DNA from: Strigamia acuminata
Lineage: Eukaryota; Arthropoda; Chilopoda; Geophilomorpha; Linotaeniidae
Direction: 5' to 3'
Length of the DNA stretch: 60,000 nt
Assembly: GCA_949358305.1 (NCBI GenBank)
Contig: OX442315.1
Location: 6,848,427-6,908,426 of the forward strand
In this document: one piece after another, positions 9,901 through 19,399 of the stretch
Position numbering within the stretch: position 1 is the stretch's first letter
Layout of the letters: each line of letters starts with the position of its first letter
Program-made: the position numbers and the translations under genes
Notes under the pieces: generated by a model
What the model was told of the DNA's origin: nothing
The model's input: the letters and a program-made list of their open reading frames with translations, nothing else
The model's database searches: none

Positions 9901-11568
9901 ATCCTCTGTTTGTTACACGAGCCCCCGCTGACCAGCCACCCAGACAGGATGAGAAAAAACACTTCTTATCTCATTGGACAATATCCCCAATATGTTGCCA
10001 CTGGGCGGATTAAGATCTGTGCCCTCGCTAAACGCTTTGCTGTGGAGATCACAGAGAATTTATTCGATGCAGCACTGAAATTCAAATTCAAGAAAAAAGT
10101 ATTATCAGACAATGACACGCAATTTGTCTTTCAAATATTCAAAGATTTTGATGGCAAATTAAAGAATATCCCGAGCAAGACATATGGATATGGGTGCAAG
10201 TGGAATCAAAACCTGATTGCACAAAATTTCGACATACTTGAGAAAATTCACAATTTGGAAACGGATATTCCATTCACGGACTGTGAAGCTAATGACCATG
10301 TTTGGAAAGAAATTCACAAACTGCTCAGTGCAGCCAAGGATACGGCTGCCAGTCAGGCAGTTCAAAGAGGCAGTTCCGGCACGAGCAGAGCTGGACAGGG
10401 CGGCAATACTTGCAAACTGCTGCAAATAATAGACAGCTACAAATCAGAGCCTGTGGATGTGGATCGGCTGACACAATATCTGCCAGAAGTTTCCCCAAAG
10501 ACATGGTTAGAAATTCAGTCAAAATCAGAACACATTCACCGCTGCATCAAGACTTTAATAACGCTGCCGACAAAGATTGCAAATGAAGAACCAACCACAG
10601 TGGGGCCCGGCCGCGCCAAGCACCAGAAACAAAGCAAAGCCGGTACAGCCCCCTCAATCGAAAATTCAATGACGGAAGCCCCAATAGATGATGAACGACA
10701 TCTGGTGGAGTTATCAAACGAGAAGTGGGGCAGTCGATTAACCCCAATTGACCCAGTCATCGTTCAGGCGAGAAATATTCGCCCACAAGTCTGTGAGAAG
10801 ATAAACCCTATCAACATTAACCAGCAACGTGACAATAATACAAACAGCCGGCAGAATCCCAATTGTAACAAACTCAAGACTTTTCTTCGTGAAATGGAAA
10901 ACGCCAAAGTCGCCGTCGCCACTTTGTCCAATACGGACTTGGCCCAAGATTGCCATGTAAAACAAGCTATGGCTGTTTGGACCACCGTTAATCGAGAGGA
11001 TATAAGCATACCTCCATCAATGAGCGACATGTGGAGCCCAGTTGTCCCCTCGACAAGCAACATCCACTATGGTTTGACACACGACAGAGATGGACTGTCT
11101 TGGCCAATTACATCAGCTAGCCAACAGCCAACCAGCCCCTGGTGTGTCATTTTACCACTTGCAGTTGAGCCCTCGACAACTTCACCATCAACTAACAATC
11201 GGGAGCGACAAGACTCATCGCAGAACTCACAGGATCAACAACCCAGAGTACCGAGAACAACAAAGTCAATTCCAACTCATACGGCTAGCCCATTTGTACT
11301 GACCATTGCCATAGAGACATCGGCCACCCACAACGACAGTGGAACTCTCGTTGTATTCCTCACTCATTGGAGGCGTACACAGACCGAAACAACATGCAAA
11401 CCAAAAAATAAACATGTTTGGTTCTCCATGAGTGAGCAAGTGAACCCACGTTCTATTTCCAACGGAAACCAATTATTCCCGACACCACACATCCCGGCTT
11501 CAGCCTTAAGTTTTGATTATACGTTACCACGGGCTAAGAGCTGGAGGAGAGTTAGGGATCGCTTGTGA
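6859..11568 (+). CDS. Giant chimeric Gag/integrase-remnant ORF of LTR-B (1569 aa)
   Basis: Residues 1 to about 570 match the N-terminal, charged coiled-coil half of LTR-D Gag (REEARLE...QRKLSAERRQLW, DEQKRWEAENW). The capsid and CCHC domains of that Gag are missing. Residues about 754-776 reproduce the pol tail of LTR-D (PAQPEQAISEREEAEEST). After this, out of order, residues about 1020-1225 resemble integrase: HEPPLTSH for the HHCC His region, KKKVLSDNDTQF for the second catalytic Asp, then VWKEIHKL, LTQYLPEVSP and TWLEIQSKS for its C-terminal domain. The first Asp and the Glu are gone, so it cannot be an active integrase. The last 340 residues are Ser/Thr/Pro-rich and unrecognised. The frame stays open throughout despite heavy divergence. 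Start at 6859 is the first good Met after the leader stop. Confidence 0.75.
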   Translation: MNTQKEEQAASLTAPPGPERERVPLNTQTFEDTDTEVPENCEEIHEQSTERVSILVAEETHKTPRQTNTISTNPSPPVDQTLVRDQGGTPITSQVTARPASVSPEVAHLIRLEQTPRRGRSGTPITPQVTVRPASVSPEIAHLIRLTQQATRLKAAIDIPVGTSVWESITLLTDAICMAQAATPVATPAAETPMQQETPSEIGGFVPDPQKALYKAREKAREEARLETINRQRKLSAERRQLWREEEEKQQRDKRTAERTERIIQKMRGDQEAEIKQEWNVTVEGKHKKAQDYKDQFRELLAQHKMEKLQKLREEAIIQHQKWEEQYHERMKAEKARKEKEQFLREQEEWERERWREEYEAKKQAIIDEQKRWEAENWKKETEKFQRKYEQDISKRNKREKDQKMNQKPPCGSDIEPRERRTKPTKAAKLGRSQEEDRLEPKSRDRHPSKRSETGATTNASLDWKNTNKDREGPENEETKWHSFCGSSDGREPPPSGSQKKPQDGDEVPPRGAENRSHGDPSDPSDSSDDDHPSRLSMRGNQTGRDGDQRRPDPTSTSNQSFRSCHPRSQKKKDFVTNPKPHADKQTTKDNRKETSSRTKTLLSCLKSEFENYKHKPKKKARDRNATLLSRPSYTEVTSEVGQLTKLLTKASDNRTAQEKNLTKIVFSFSGRINCDQNKNKTLNNVRVSTLTPPPIVNICDEHGQTNKAEQAILEPMEKIKDLLPKNLNDKPERLQDDQSSPHQETDQQKQPDVTPAQPEQAISEREEAEESTSENDKTHHPHCAKQKCDEHHLEREDRQWNRLLPPMNKYKGTPCLNESKKLKDCVQEPNQSSTLHNPKVDCQIRASARSLIKTRATVKQKQLGKRAQPSPVGTLQTPQVTKPIRKKNQKEKRKKTREKRNRPAQSQAANCEPFAMKRRPPDLTMRCHNKEFVANRSFSELKRANQLDEDILGGEEIKKATIILEENQEKPKMEKGALKTDCEQDKLCPNFKDNWSEPDNTRMIAVQSTLKKQILCLLHEPPLTSHPDRMRKNTSYLIGQYPQYVATGRIKICALAKRFAVEITENLFDAALKFKFKKKVLSDNDTQFVFQIFKDFDGKLKNIPSKTYGYGCKWNQNLIAQNFDILEKIHNLETDIPFTDCEANDHVWKEIHKLLSAAKDTAASQAVQRGSSGTSRAGQGGNTCKLLQIIDSYKSEPVDVDRLTQYLPEVSPKTWLEIQSKSEHIHRCIKTLITLPTKIANEEPTTVGPGRAKHQKQSKAGTAPSIENSMTEAPIDDERHLVELSNEKWGSRLTPIDPVIVQARNIRPQVCEKINPININQQRDNNTNSRQNPNCNKLKTFLREMENAKVAVATLSNTDLAQDCHVKQAMAVWTTVNREDISIPPSMSDMWSPVVPSTSNIHYGLTHDRDGLSWPITSASQQPTSPWCVILPLAVEPSTTSPSTNNRERQDSSQNSQDQQPRVPRTTKSIPTHTASPFVLTIAIETSATHNDSGTLVVFLTHWRRTQTETTCKPKNKHVWFSMSEQVNPRSISNGNQLFPTPHIPASALSFDYTLPRAKSWRRVRDRL

Positions 11569-11583
11569 ACACCCCGTGTTCAA

Positions 11584-11598
11584 AGCTGGGGGAAGGAC
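11584..11598 (+). other. Polypurine tract of LTR-B
   Basis: AGCTGGGGGAAGGAC lies immediately before the 3' LTR, the expected place for plus-strand priming. Confidence 0.6.
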
Positions 11599-11599
11599 G

Positions 11600-12418
11600 T
11601 GTGGTGAGCAAAAGGGATAAATATTCCCCCCAAGCGGATATTTGCCCTTTGACTCACTGCAACAGACGGGTCATTCCTCTCGTGTTGGCTCCGCCTCTCT
11701 CTGAGCAGGTGTGTGCCCCGAGGGGAGTGAGGTGTCGGGTGGCAAGCCCCCATTGGCTGCGCCGGCCCCTCACACTGACCCATAAAAGGGAGAAATTCCC
11801 GCCAAAAGACAGAACTTACACAAACGACACCAAGAACACAGCAACTACCTCACCGTCAGGCCAACTTCAACTGCAAGTTAGGATTGATCGAGGATCGCTG
11901 AGTAAAGTGCGAACTGTAACTCTCACGAAGTCACTTGCGAGCTATTCCTGCGAAAGCACGAGAATAGCCCTTGTGAAATCACCCAGAATAATCGCCCAGA
12001 CGATTATTCGCCGAAGTAAGTGTCCGAGTGCTTTGTAGGGAACCCCAAAGTTCCTAGACGAGGCCTCTGCGACGCTAAACCAAACCCTAGACAACAGGCA
12101 CGGATAGAAGACTCGAAAGAGCATTCCACCGCGTCCGTGAAGACGAATCCGTGACGAATTTACGACAACTCGAGACGCCGCCTTTGTTCCGCCGACCACG
12201 CGGAACCGACGACGCCATCTTGAGAAATCCTTTGTTCGACGCTGACCACGTCGACTCTAGAATTATTACTGAGTGTATTTTAAGGCCTTCAAGCCTACTG
12301 AATAAATTACTTGTTCATTTAAATACATTTGGTATTCATTTGGGTATTTGCATAATTGATCACAGGTAAAGTATTACACGTTAGCGCTATTTAAACCTAT
12401 ACAAAGTAGGACGCGACA
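11600..12418 (+). repeat. 3' LTR of LTR-B
   Basis: Direct repeat of 5745-6563 with about 17 substitutions and the same length. Its right edge abuts GAGGTTCAAG, the cut RT coding sequence of a minus-strand element. Confidence 0.92.
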
Positions 12419-13262
12419 GAGGTTCAAGAGTTGTTGATAAATTAGCAACGAAACGGCCGTAGTAGTTCACAAGGCCGATGAACGATTTTAGCGAAGTGAC
12501 ATCCGTTGGACGCGAGGAGTTACGAAGGGGGGCCAATTTGGAATTAATCGGCGAAATTCCTTGCTTTGAAATTCTTAAACCCAAAAATTAAACCGATGGT
12601 TGCAAAAACTTGCACTTGGATTCGTTGAGCGTGAGTCCGTTCGCGTCGAAAGTAGCAAGGAGGCTGTCGAGATTTCGCAGGTGCACGTCGTTGGTTGGCC
12701 CGGTGACAGCTGAGTCGTCGATGTAAGGTTGTGTGTTCTCCACCTCAGCCAATAAACTGTCCATAGTGCGCTGGAAAGAGCCGGAGCTGTGGATATGCCA
12801 TAAAATAATCGATTAACGCGAAAAAGTCCGATGTGCGTATTTATGGTGCAAACGTCCTTGTTCTTGTCGTCCAGCTCCAATTGATTGTAGGTGTGGTTCA
12901 TGTCGAGGGTCGAATAAGTTTCGCCACCCGACAATTTATTCGCCACGTCCGCAAACAACGGCAGCGGATACGAACAAGGCAACACAGCTTTATTCACGGT
13001 GCGGTTGTAGCACCCCGCGATCTTCATGGTCCCGCCAGTCTTCCGCACGTGCATGATAGGCGTCGCCCATCGTAATGAAGCCACGGGAGTAATGATGCCA
13101 AGGTCCTGCAGACGACGCAACTTGAGCTTGAGGTCGGGCTTAATCGCCAACGGAACCGGATAGGCTTTCAAAAAAATCGGTGTAAAGTTCTGGTCAACGT
13201 CGATACTCACGGTGGCCGTAGAAAGTCGGCCAATCTCGTTCCTGAACACGTGAGAGGATCGT
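12419..13262 (-). pseudogene. RT fragment of second Mag-like element, cut by LTR-B
   Basis: Minus-strand pieces match RT of the element at 1-4115: FRNEIGRLSTATVSIDVDQ, the fingers (ASLRWATPIMHVRKTGG), LDMNHTYNQLELD, GLFRVNRLFYGIST, then after a frameshift near 12785 a YIDDSAVTG catalytic motif, and LKSFIGLVNYYGRFVANLS. A stop codon interrupts near 12590. Reading ends at 12419 exactly at the LTR-B edge, inside the RT/RNase H junction, so RNase H and integrase are missing. Confidence 0.8.
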
Positions 13263-14678
13263 TTTGAGCGATGACAGCGATTGTGCGCTCACGGAGCCGT
13301 GTGGAGCAGCAATATCGGGTGGCGGTGGAGCGGCTGGTTTGGCAGGCGGCGGAGTGCGTGTCGCACGATTGCGTAACTTATCGTCGGCCATGGGTGTGGG
13401 CACAGCACCTGCATCGGGCTTGAGGGCGTACACGACAGCACCCATGTGTTCCTTGGTAGATTCCAGCAAGCCAAACGCATCTAGCCAGTCGCGGCCTAAC
13501 AGCGGTATGGCGCCTTTCGAGGCGATGCAGAGCGACAAGCAGTAAAGTTTCTCGTTGTAGTAAACTGGAACCTCGCACATGCCGTCCACGGGCAGGACGT
13601 GCCCGTCGTACGATGACATCTTGATGTTCAACGGCTGTAATGGAAATTCTTTGAAATATCGATTATACAGTTTGCGAGAAATAAACGTTGCGCCAGCGCC
13701 GGTGTCGATTTGCATTCCAAGTTTGGTGTTTGCAATCAAAAGTTCCAAAACTAGCGGCTTGGTGTGGCGTATGTTGACAGCATTCACAGTCGGCGTGGAC
13801 ACGCTGGCAGTTGGCTCAATCGCGTAGAAGGTGAGCTGTCTGGTCGTCGGTTCGATCGCGTGATTTGGCATCGAAGTCGTCGTCGCTTTTCTGCATACCG
13901 TCTTGAGGTGCCCGTCGAGGCCGCAGTTGTGGCACTTGGCGTGCCGCCACTTACAGTCGGATCGTCGGTGATCCGTTCTCCCACACGATGGGCAGCTGTT
14001 GGGGTCCCACGCGTGTTTGGCTGGAGTCTGCTTGCCGTGCGATGTGGCGGAGCTCTTCGGGAAGCGTTTTACACCCGTCTGTCGCTTCGAATTAAATTTC
14101 GCCTTGGCGGCGGAGTTGTTATTAGAATTGCTGACCTGATGTACTGCTGTTGTGGGTCTTGCAAAGCTCGCAAGGTCGGAACTGGCCACCTCCGCTGCTG
14201 ACGCTGCTTCGAGGGCTTCGGCGAACATCAATTCCTTCTTCAAAACAAGCGTTTCCTGCACGTTTTGCAAGTTGAGGCCCCAAATGAATTGGTTTCGCAG
14301 CTCGTCGTCCAGCTTGTCTCCGAATTCACAGTAACGTGTCATCGTTTGCAACTCCACGGCGAAATCACCCACCAACTCGTTGGGCGCAGGAGTGCGGGAA
14401 CGGAAGCGCATTACTTCCCTTTGCGCGAGCGGCTTTGGCTCCTGGTGCTTTTGCATTAGGGCGACCACCTCGGCGTACTTCATTGTAGTCGGATCCTTTG
14501 GCCTGGCTAGATCCGTGATCCGCTTGAAAGTCGCCATTCCTACGCAGGCAAGCAGGAAATTGACTTTGTCCGCGTCGACGTCCACCTTGTTCACTGCGAA
14601 GACGCATTTCATCTGTGAAATATACGTCTCCCAGTCATCATTGGGATCGTACTTATCCGGTGTGCCGACGTTTGGCAT
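13194..14678 (-). pseudogene. Gag and protease of second Mag-like element
   Basis: The Met at 14678 (MPNVGTPDKYDPNDDW) aligns with the Gag start of the first element. A capsid-like region follows, then two zinc knuckles (CPSCGRTDHRRSDC, CHNCGLDGHLKTVC), a retropepsin (MQIDTGAGATFIS, then AIPLLGRDWL) and a proline-rich linker. A one-base shift near 13252-13262 throws the frame out just before RT, giving a false end at 13194. The gag-protease part itself is uninterrupted, so decay is fairly recent. Confidence 0.85.
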
Positions 14679-14839
14679 CGTAGAAAGCAACAAGGTTGAA
14701 GGAAGCGCAACAAAAGACAAAACGGAGGAACTAGGCCTACTTTTGGGTCCGCGAGGTCAGCGTGGTCAGCAAAAGTTTGAAAAAAGTTGCTATTTTTGCA
14801 CGAAAAAGTTCACAAAAGAAGAATGTGGATTCTTGTTTA

Positions 14840-14853
14840 CCATCTCGTCGCCA
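14840..14853 (-). other. Primer binding site, tRNA-Ser type
   Basis: The minus strand reads TGGCGACGAG right after the LTR end and an AT spacer, as in the copy at 3925-3942. Confidence 0.6.
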
Positions 14854-14855
14854 AT

Positions 14856-15043
14856 TGTTGTGTTCTTATTCGTGAAAGGTGAAAGTGATTGTTGGATGAA
14901 GCAAGAACGATACGTGTCAAGCGGACATATTTGCGTAAGTGAATTTATTAAGTCAAAAGTTAACACAGGTGGCGCTGCGCAAAGGTAGCGTCACAAATCA
15001 ACAGGAAATGACAATTAAAGAATGGAGTACAGACACTCCAACA
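14856..15043 (-). repeat. 5' LTR of second Mag-like element
   Basis: 188 bp with TGTTGGAGTG at the minus-strand start and CAACA at its end, so TG...CA ends are kept. Related to 3945-4115. Confidence 0.7.
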
Positions 15044-15799
15044 TGTTTTTCAGAAATTTAAAGAACAACAATAATTCGATTATAAATTTCCATGCGAAAC
15101 TAAGAATACATACCGTAAATAAATAAAAAAAATAAACGCCCTGAAGTGTTACGGTACAAAATCTTTTGACATAACTTATAACTACTAACACTTCCAAAAT
15201 GTAACAAAAATATACTACTGACAATCTCTAAATCAAATTAAAATTGACAAAATTTAAATACCACGAATAAATACAGAAATAAACAAAAACATGTGAACAA
15301 GATGAAATAGTTGTTGCACCGGCAGCAATGTGTACGTACACTTGAAAGAAGGAAAAATAATGAATAATCCATAAACAAACTGGTGCAATGTTTACTGCCA
15401 TAAACATAGAGAAGAATACACGAAAATGTTTGAGATGTGAAATGAGTTGGATGCCAAGCAGTGAAGCACGAGGGTTGCTTCGGAGAAAGGGATTGAAGCA
15501 AAGTACGTAATTGAAAATAGTAACGAGAAATTCAGAAAGAAACAATTTATGCATTTTATTTTTTGAGTAAAAAAAAAAAAATATTTAATAAACTATTGAG
15601 GTAATACGCGACATTATAAACGGTAGGAAAAATTGTATTTTATTTTCAAATTATGGATTTTTTGGGCTTACAAACGGGTTGAATTTGATTGACAAGTGTT
15701 TTTATTTTATTTTGTTTTTATTTTTTTGTTTTTATTTTGTTTTTATTTTATTTACTGCAGTTTAATTTTACATAGTACATTTTTTAATAGTTAAAAAAA
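15044..15799. other. AT-rich intergenic sequence
   Basis: No supported gene. Contains an A run near 15560 and T/A-rich sequence that includes TTTATT (AATAAA on the minus strand) near 15743, a plausible poly(A) signal for the LRR gene ending at 15800. Confidence 0.5.
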
Positions 15800-17083
15800 T
15801 TACAATTGGCTTTCTAAGTTCAAATCCAAGTTTTGACTTTTGACATAACTTTTAATTAAATCATAAGTTGGAGCGTCAATCTTATCACAATCCCGTATGA
15901 CTAGATGAGTGAGTGGATTTCGCATTTCCAACAATTCCATGATGGAAGTCGGAGTAATAGAGGGGCATGAGCACAATTCTAAAGTTTTCAATCCGACAAG
16001 TTGTGAAATCAAACTCAACGGGAGGTCCGTTAGAAAATCAACCAAGACTAATTTTTCTAAACTTTTACGCTCTGCCAATAATGTTTCCATTTCTTGTTTT
16101 GTTAAGCCTAAATACTTTATCCTCAGTTGACGTAAGTTTTTCAACGAAGCATTAATAACATCACTTTCATTGAAAATTGTACAAAAATTTAATGATATTT
16201 CCTCTAACATTGGCCAGGCACGATCAATTAGTCGCAAATTTACTGGTGAAACTCTGGTTAGACAGAGACTCGTCAATCGTTGAGGCCATAATAAAATATT
16301 AAAATCAAAATCGGGTTTGGCATTCAAGAAATCTAAGCATCGTAAATTAGGAAAACTCTTTTTCACGGTGAGAATATGTTCGTTACGAATGTGTTTAGTT
16401 TGTTCGAGGGAATAAGTGCTCCATGTTTTGTTTCTTTTCGACTGTTTTGCCAACTTAAAAAATAATTCGTCCCACCAATCGTGTTCAAACACTTTTAAAA
16501 CTTGCAGTTGGTTGAGAATGAACAAACATCCATCGACTTTAACACTAGTAACCTCAATATTCATATTCTCCAGCTTGACGCAACTGCTTAACAACCGAAG
16601 CCCAACATCTGTGAAGTTTGGGCTGAACGAAATGTCGATACATGTCAAGTGCGGACAATTCTCTCCGATTGCGGCAGCAACTTCATCCGTGCAGTCGCTA
16701 AGTTTTAGGCGTTGAAGTTTTGGTAGACTTTGCACCAATTTGACTGTGGATGCAATTCTCACTTTTAGAAGAACGAAATATCTTCTCAAGTTTAATTCTA
16801 CAATGTTTACACAGACCTGGCCTATTTGATCGTACAGAAGCGTCGGGTTGAGATTAAAGCTGTCCAAATGGTGTAGTGAGCGGGCGCCAGGATGAATGAA
16901 AATGTTCGAAGGTAGATAATTGTGTTTATATTCAAATTGCAAACATAGTCTTTCAAATACGCTGTTAATGATCGTGGGCGGTAGTTTTGAAAGTTGATCT
17001 TTCATTTTTTTCTCTTCAAATCGAGTGGCTGTCACATTTAAGCACAATTCCTCCAAACTCGGCGCTGATTTCCTGGGTGGCAT
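15800..17083 (-). CDS. LRR family copy A, candidate elongin BC/CUL2 substrate receptor (427 aa)
   Basis: The Met at 17083 (MPPRKSAPSLEELCLNV) is conserved as the start of all four family members. The frame is open a little further upstream, but that part is not conserved. Residues 9-18 (SLEELCLNVT) nearly fit a BC box. LPPTIINSVFERLC about 20 residues on fits the cullin-2 box pattern (hydrophobic-P-xx-hydrophobic-xxx-hydrophobic). A shared FIHPGARSLHHLDSF segment follows, then about ten cysteine-type LRRs (LPKLQRLKLSDC, NCPHLTCIDISFS, GLKTLELCSC). No signal peptide or membrane segment. By analogy with ZYG11/ZER1/LRR1-type proteins it could present substrates to a ubiquitin ligase; that role is inference. 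Single-exon and intact. Its 5' flank is shared with copy B. Confidence 0.7.
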   Translation of the reverse strand: MPPRKSAPSLEELCLNVTATRFEEKKMKDQLSKLPPTIINSVFERLCLQFEYKHNYLPSNIFIHPGARSLHHLDSFNLNPTLLYDQIGQVCVNIVELNLRRYFVLLKVRIASTVKLVQSLPKLQRLKLSDCTDEVAAAIGENCPHLTCIDISFSPNFTDVGLRLLSSCVKLENMNIEVTSVKVDGCLFILNQLQVLKVFEHDWWDELFFKLAKQSKRNKTWSTYSLEQTKHIRNEHILTVKKSFPNLRCLDFLNAKPDFDFNILLWPQRLTSLCLTRVSPVNLRLIDRAWPMLEEISLNFCTIFNESDVINASLKNLRQLRIKYLGLTKQEMETLLAERKSLEKLVLVDFLTDLPLSLISQLVGLKTLELCSCPSITPTSIMELLEMRNPLTHLVIRDCDKIDAPTYDLIKSYVKSQNLDLNLESQL

Positions 17084-17363
17084 GTCAACTGTCAACTGCG
17101 AATGGTGAAAAGTCTCCAATAAATTGTTTGTATACAAGTGAAACGTGTGGTGCACGTTTTGCATAAATATCTATGATTGGCTGATCCTCACGTAACGAAT
17201 TTGCTCAAATTTGTTGAAATTTAGATGCAAAATAATTTGTCTTATCTGCGCATATCTAAAATTGGTCATTGATAGATCAATTTATTCATTTCACTTCTAA
17301 TCCATTCAATAAACATGTGATATGCTTGTCCTGAGCAAATTGGTGGCCCATTTTGGGAATTCC

Positions 17364-17492
17364 ACAACGCCCGAACAACATTTCAGTGGTTTTTTGAACA
17401 ATAGAGTGCAAGTAATGGAGTGGCCAGCATGTTTCCATCACTTAAATCCCATAGAAACTCTATGGGGAATACTTGCCAGTTAGGTATATCAA
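17364..17492 (+). pseudogene. Tc1/mariner transposase C-terminal remnant
   Basis: Two frames give HNARTTFQWFFEQ and, after a shift, VQVMEWPACFHHLNPIETLW, the end of a Tc1-type DDE transposase. The usual SPDLNPIE catalytic Asp is His here. It lies in a roughly 375-bp insertion separating copy A from the upstream block it shares with copy B. Confidence 0.7.
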
Positions 17493-17543
17493 TGAGGAGT
17501 TAAAACCAGTCAATTTCGTGCACAACAGAATGATGGGAAACAT

Positions 17544-17788
17544 GACGGACTTTTTTCGCCGTTTATTGTGAGAAGTTTTGACGCTATTGGCAATGTGGAC
17601 TTTCGGCAAAATGGCGCCGATTGCGATTCTTGAAAACGAAAAGAAAAAGTGATTTATTTAACAAATTCAAAACTTTTGTTACATTTATTTCCATGTCATG
17701 AAAAGTCTGTTCGCTCTACAAATTCAAGTTTCTACTTTGACATGGTTATTTCGTTAATTTCATACGAAACTGGGTATAACGTACGATG
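17544..17788 (-). repeat. Upstream block shared by LRR copies A and B
   Basis: Matches 21261-21481 over most of its length: TTTTTCGCCGTTTATT, GCAAAATGGCGCCGATTGCG, CATGTCATGAAAAGTCT and CATACGAAACTGGGTATAAC. In B it starts about 100 bp from the start codon; in A the Tc1 remnant pushes it to about 460 bp. Probably the family promoter plus flank, copied with the gene. The GCAAAATGGCGCC core is a candidate regulatory site. Confidence 0.75.
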
Positions 17789-18249
17789 GCCGTAACTCGC
17801 CATATTTAAAAGAGGAAATGTTTGTAATAAAATCACTTGAATTTAAACTAAGCTTGCGGTTGTGTCTTGGTACTTTCGGGTCAGCTAGTCTCAGCTTGAG
17901 ATAGTTTACACTTTGATGAATTGTCATATTCAAAGAGATTTAGGGTGTCAGACGGTTGAAATAAAGAACAATTGTTAGTTTCCATTTCAAGAAGAATTTC
18001 AGTTTCTATTTTATTTTTAACCACTACTGCTGCCTTTCAAAAATGTTTAATAATTAATTTTTTTAATTTCTGATGAGTACTACATTTTTGTTCTGAATAA
18101 TTATGTTATCTGGATTGTTGGTTTTGATTTGATTCAAGAATTAATATACATTTGTGTTCTAATAAGAACACAAAAAAGTATTGTCTTGGTTGTTAGCATG
18201 AAATTGTTTGTTTAATTAAAAAAAATTCAATGTAAAAAAAAATTTACAC
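17789..18249. other. AT-rich spacer with nothing recognised
   Basis: No coding or repeat structure I can support. Its last bases (a T run on the minus strand, 18227-18245) are the likely Pol III stop for the tRNA. Confidence 0.4.
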
Positions 18250-18322
18250 CGAGCTTGACAAGATTCGAACCTGCAATCTCCTGATTCGTAGTCAGACGCG
18301 TTATCCGTTGCGCCACAAGCCC
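18250..18322 (-). tRNA. tRNA-Arg(ACG)
   Basis: The 73-nt minus-strand sequence folds as a full cloverleaf. GGGCTTG pairs with CAAGCTC in the acceptor stem, the D arm holds GGCGCAACGGATAACGC, and the anticodon loop CTACGAA reads ACG. GGTTCGAATCC forms the T arm, and G is the discriminator. A T run follows at once as the Pol III terminator. A box and B box (GGTTCGAATCC) are intact, so it is probably functional. Confidence 0.95.
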
Positions 18323-19123
18323 GTGGCGACAATGGTTTCCTAAATGTGGTTACAAACTGTTCAATTTGGATACAAATTAGCGTACCGGTATCTTAAATCT
18401 AACAAATTAATGAACTTTTTCACATCAAAATGGTAAAACAAAATTTGTGGGTAGATAGGAATTTTTATTTTAACTGGGATTAGCCTGGTTTCAGAATTTA
18501 TCAGAACCTTTTTCGCATTGAAAAAAGCAGTTTTAGAGTCGGGTCGGACGATTTGGCATACTGTACTGTACTGTATAAACACAAATTTCACAAATTTCAC
18601 AAAATTGTGAAATCAGCTTTTTGAAAGTAATAATTTTAAAATTTTGTTTTTATTTTTATTTATAAATTATTAATATTTATATTCCTTTAAAGACCTGATT
18701 TGGTGACTTTTTTTGTATTATTAAGCAGAAGAACTCGCGATAACAACGACATTGTACGAGTTCTAGCGCAGAAGGCCCGACCATACGAAACTACAGAAGC
18801 TCAAGAAGAGAGAATAAGAAATAAATCATTTGTAAACAAATAACATACCGGAAATAAAATAATGTTTGTAAATTAAATAGAGGTTCTCAATGATTTTAAA
18901 AATTATTGCGGCGACTTTATTTCGTTCCGCACCGCTTTTTCTATTAAGCTGGCCTTGTTTGAACGACAATGTCTCATTTACTCCAAAAAGGCAACCTGAT
19001 CATAATCCAGGACCACTGGAGGACCGAAGACGACTCCAACACGCCTGAGACAAGTAATGAGGGCTCTAGCAATGGGACGACAGGAGGTTTGGTTGTAGCG
19101 AGCAATGGCGGTTGCCTCGCTCC
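18323..19123. other. Intergenic, carries a block duplicated near 25035-25235
   Basis: 18735-18960 and 25035-25235 share CGAGTTCTAGCGCAGNAGGCCCGACCA-like sequence, a GAAATAAATAAC-type stretch, CGCACCGCNTTTT and GCTGGCNTTGT (N marks differences). The copies lie upstream of LRR copies B/A and C, which suggests they travelled with the gene duplications. No coding sequence recognised. Confidence 0.5.
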
Positions 19124-19340
19124 CAGGGGCGGATCTAGCTTTTCGGGGGCCCGGGGCTTGAGGTTTCTTTCGGGGCCCCGTTGTCGAAATTTTTAATAGC
19201 GACCTTTCATCTTTTTTTTGTTTTTTAGCGACCTCTTTTTTTTTTTTTTTTTTAGTACATGGCCCTGCGTCTTGGGGGCCCCCTCGAATTTGGGGGCCCG
19301 GGGCTCAAGCCCCATTAGCCCCTATGTAGATCCGTCCCTG
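19124..19340. mobile_element. 217-bp hAT-type MITE
   Basis: Ends CAGGGGCGGATCTAG and TAGATCCGTCCCTG are inverted repeats. The 8-bp flanks CTCGCTCC and CTCGCTCG are a target duplication with one mismatch. No coding capacity. Confidence 0.8.
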
Positions 19341-19399
19341 CTCGCTCGCCTCTATGACGAAGTTGCGGTGAAGGTAAAAAAGAACTGTGTAGAGTTGAG

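Larger units (their letters stand above)
5745..12418 (+). mobile_element. LTR-B: non-autonomous LTR retrotransposon with one giant ORF
   Basis: Two 819-bp LTRs (5745-6563 and 11600-12418) run TGTGGTGAGC to GCGACA in direct orientation, with a tRNA-Pro-like primer site after the first and a polypurine tract before the second. The LTRs differ at roughly 17 positions (about 2%), most of them in the first 200 bp. The internal 5 kb carries no protease, RT or RNase H. R/U5 is almost identical to that of LTR-D (51811-52631). No target-site duplication is visible: the left flank ends in CACT, while the right flank is the cut RT gene of another element. Recombination or deletion after insertion is therefore likely. 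Confidence 0.9.

Noticed and set aside
14380-14988. 202-codon plus-strand ORF
   Set aside because: It overlaps the Gag start, leader and LTR of the Mag-like element on the opposite strand and resembles nothing.
15044-15560. Minus-strand ORFs rich in Phe/Tyr/Leu that look like membrane proteins
   Set aside because: AT-rich sequence gives such translations by chance; no start context, conservation or motif.
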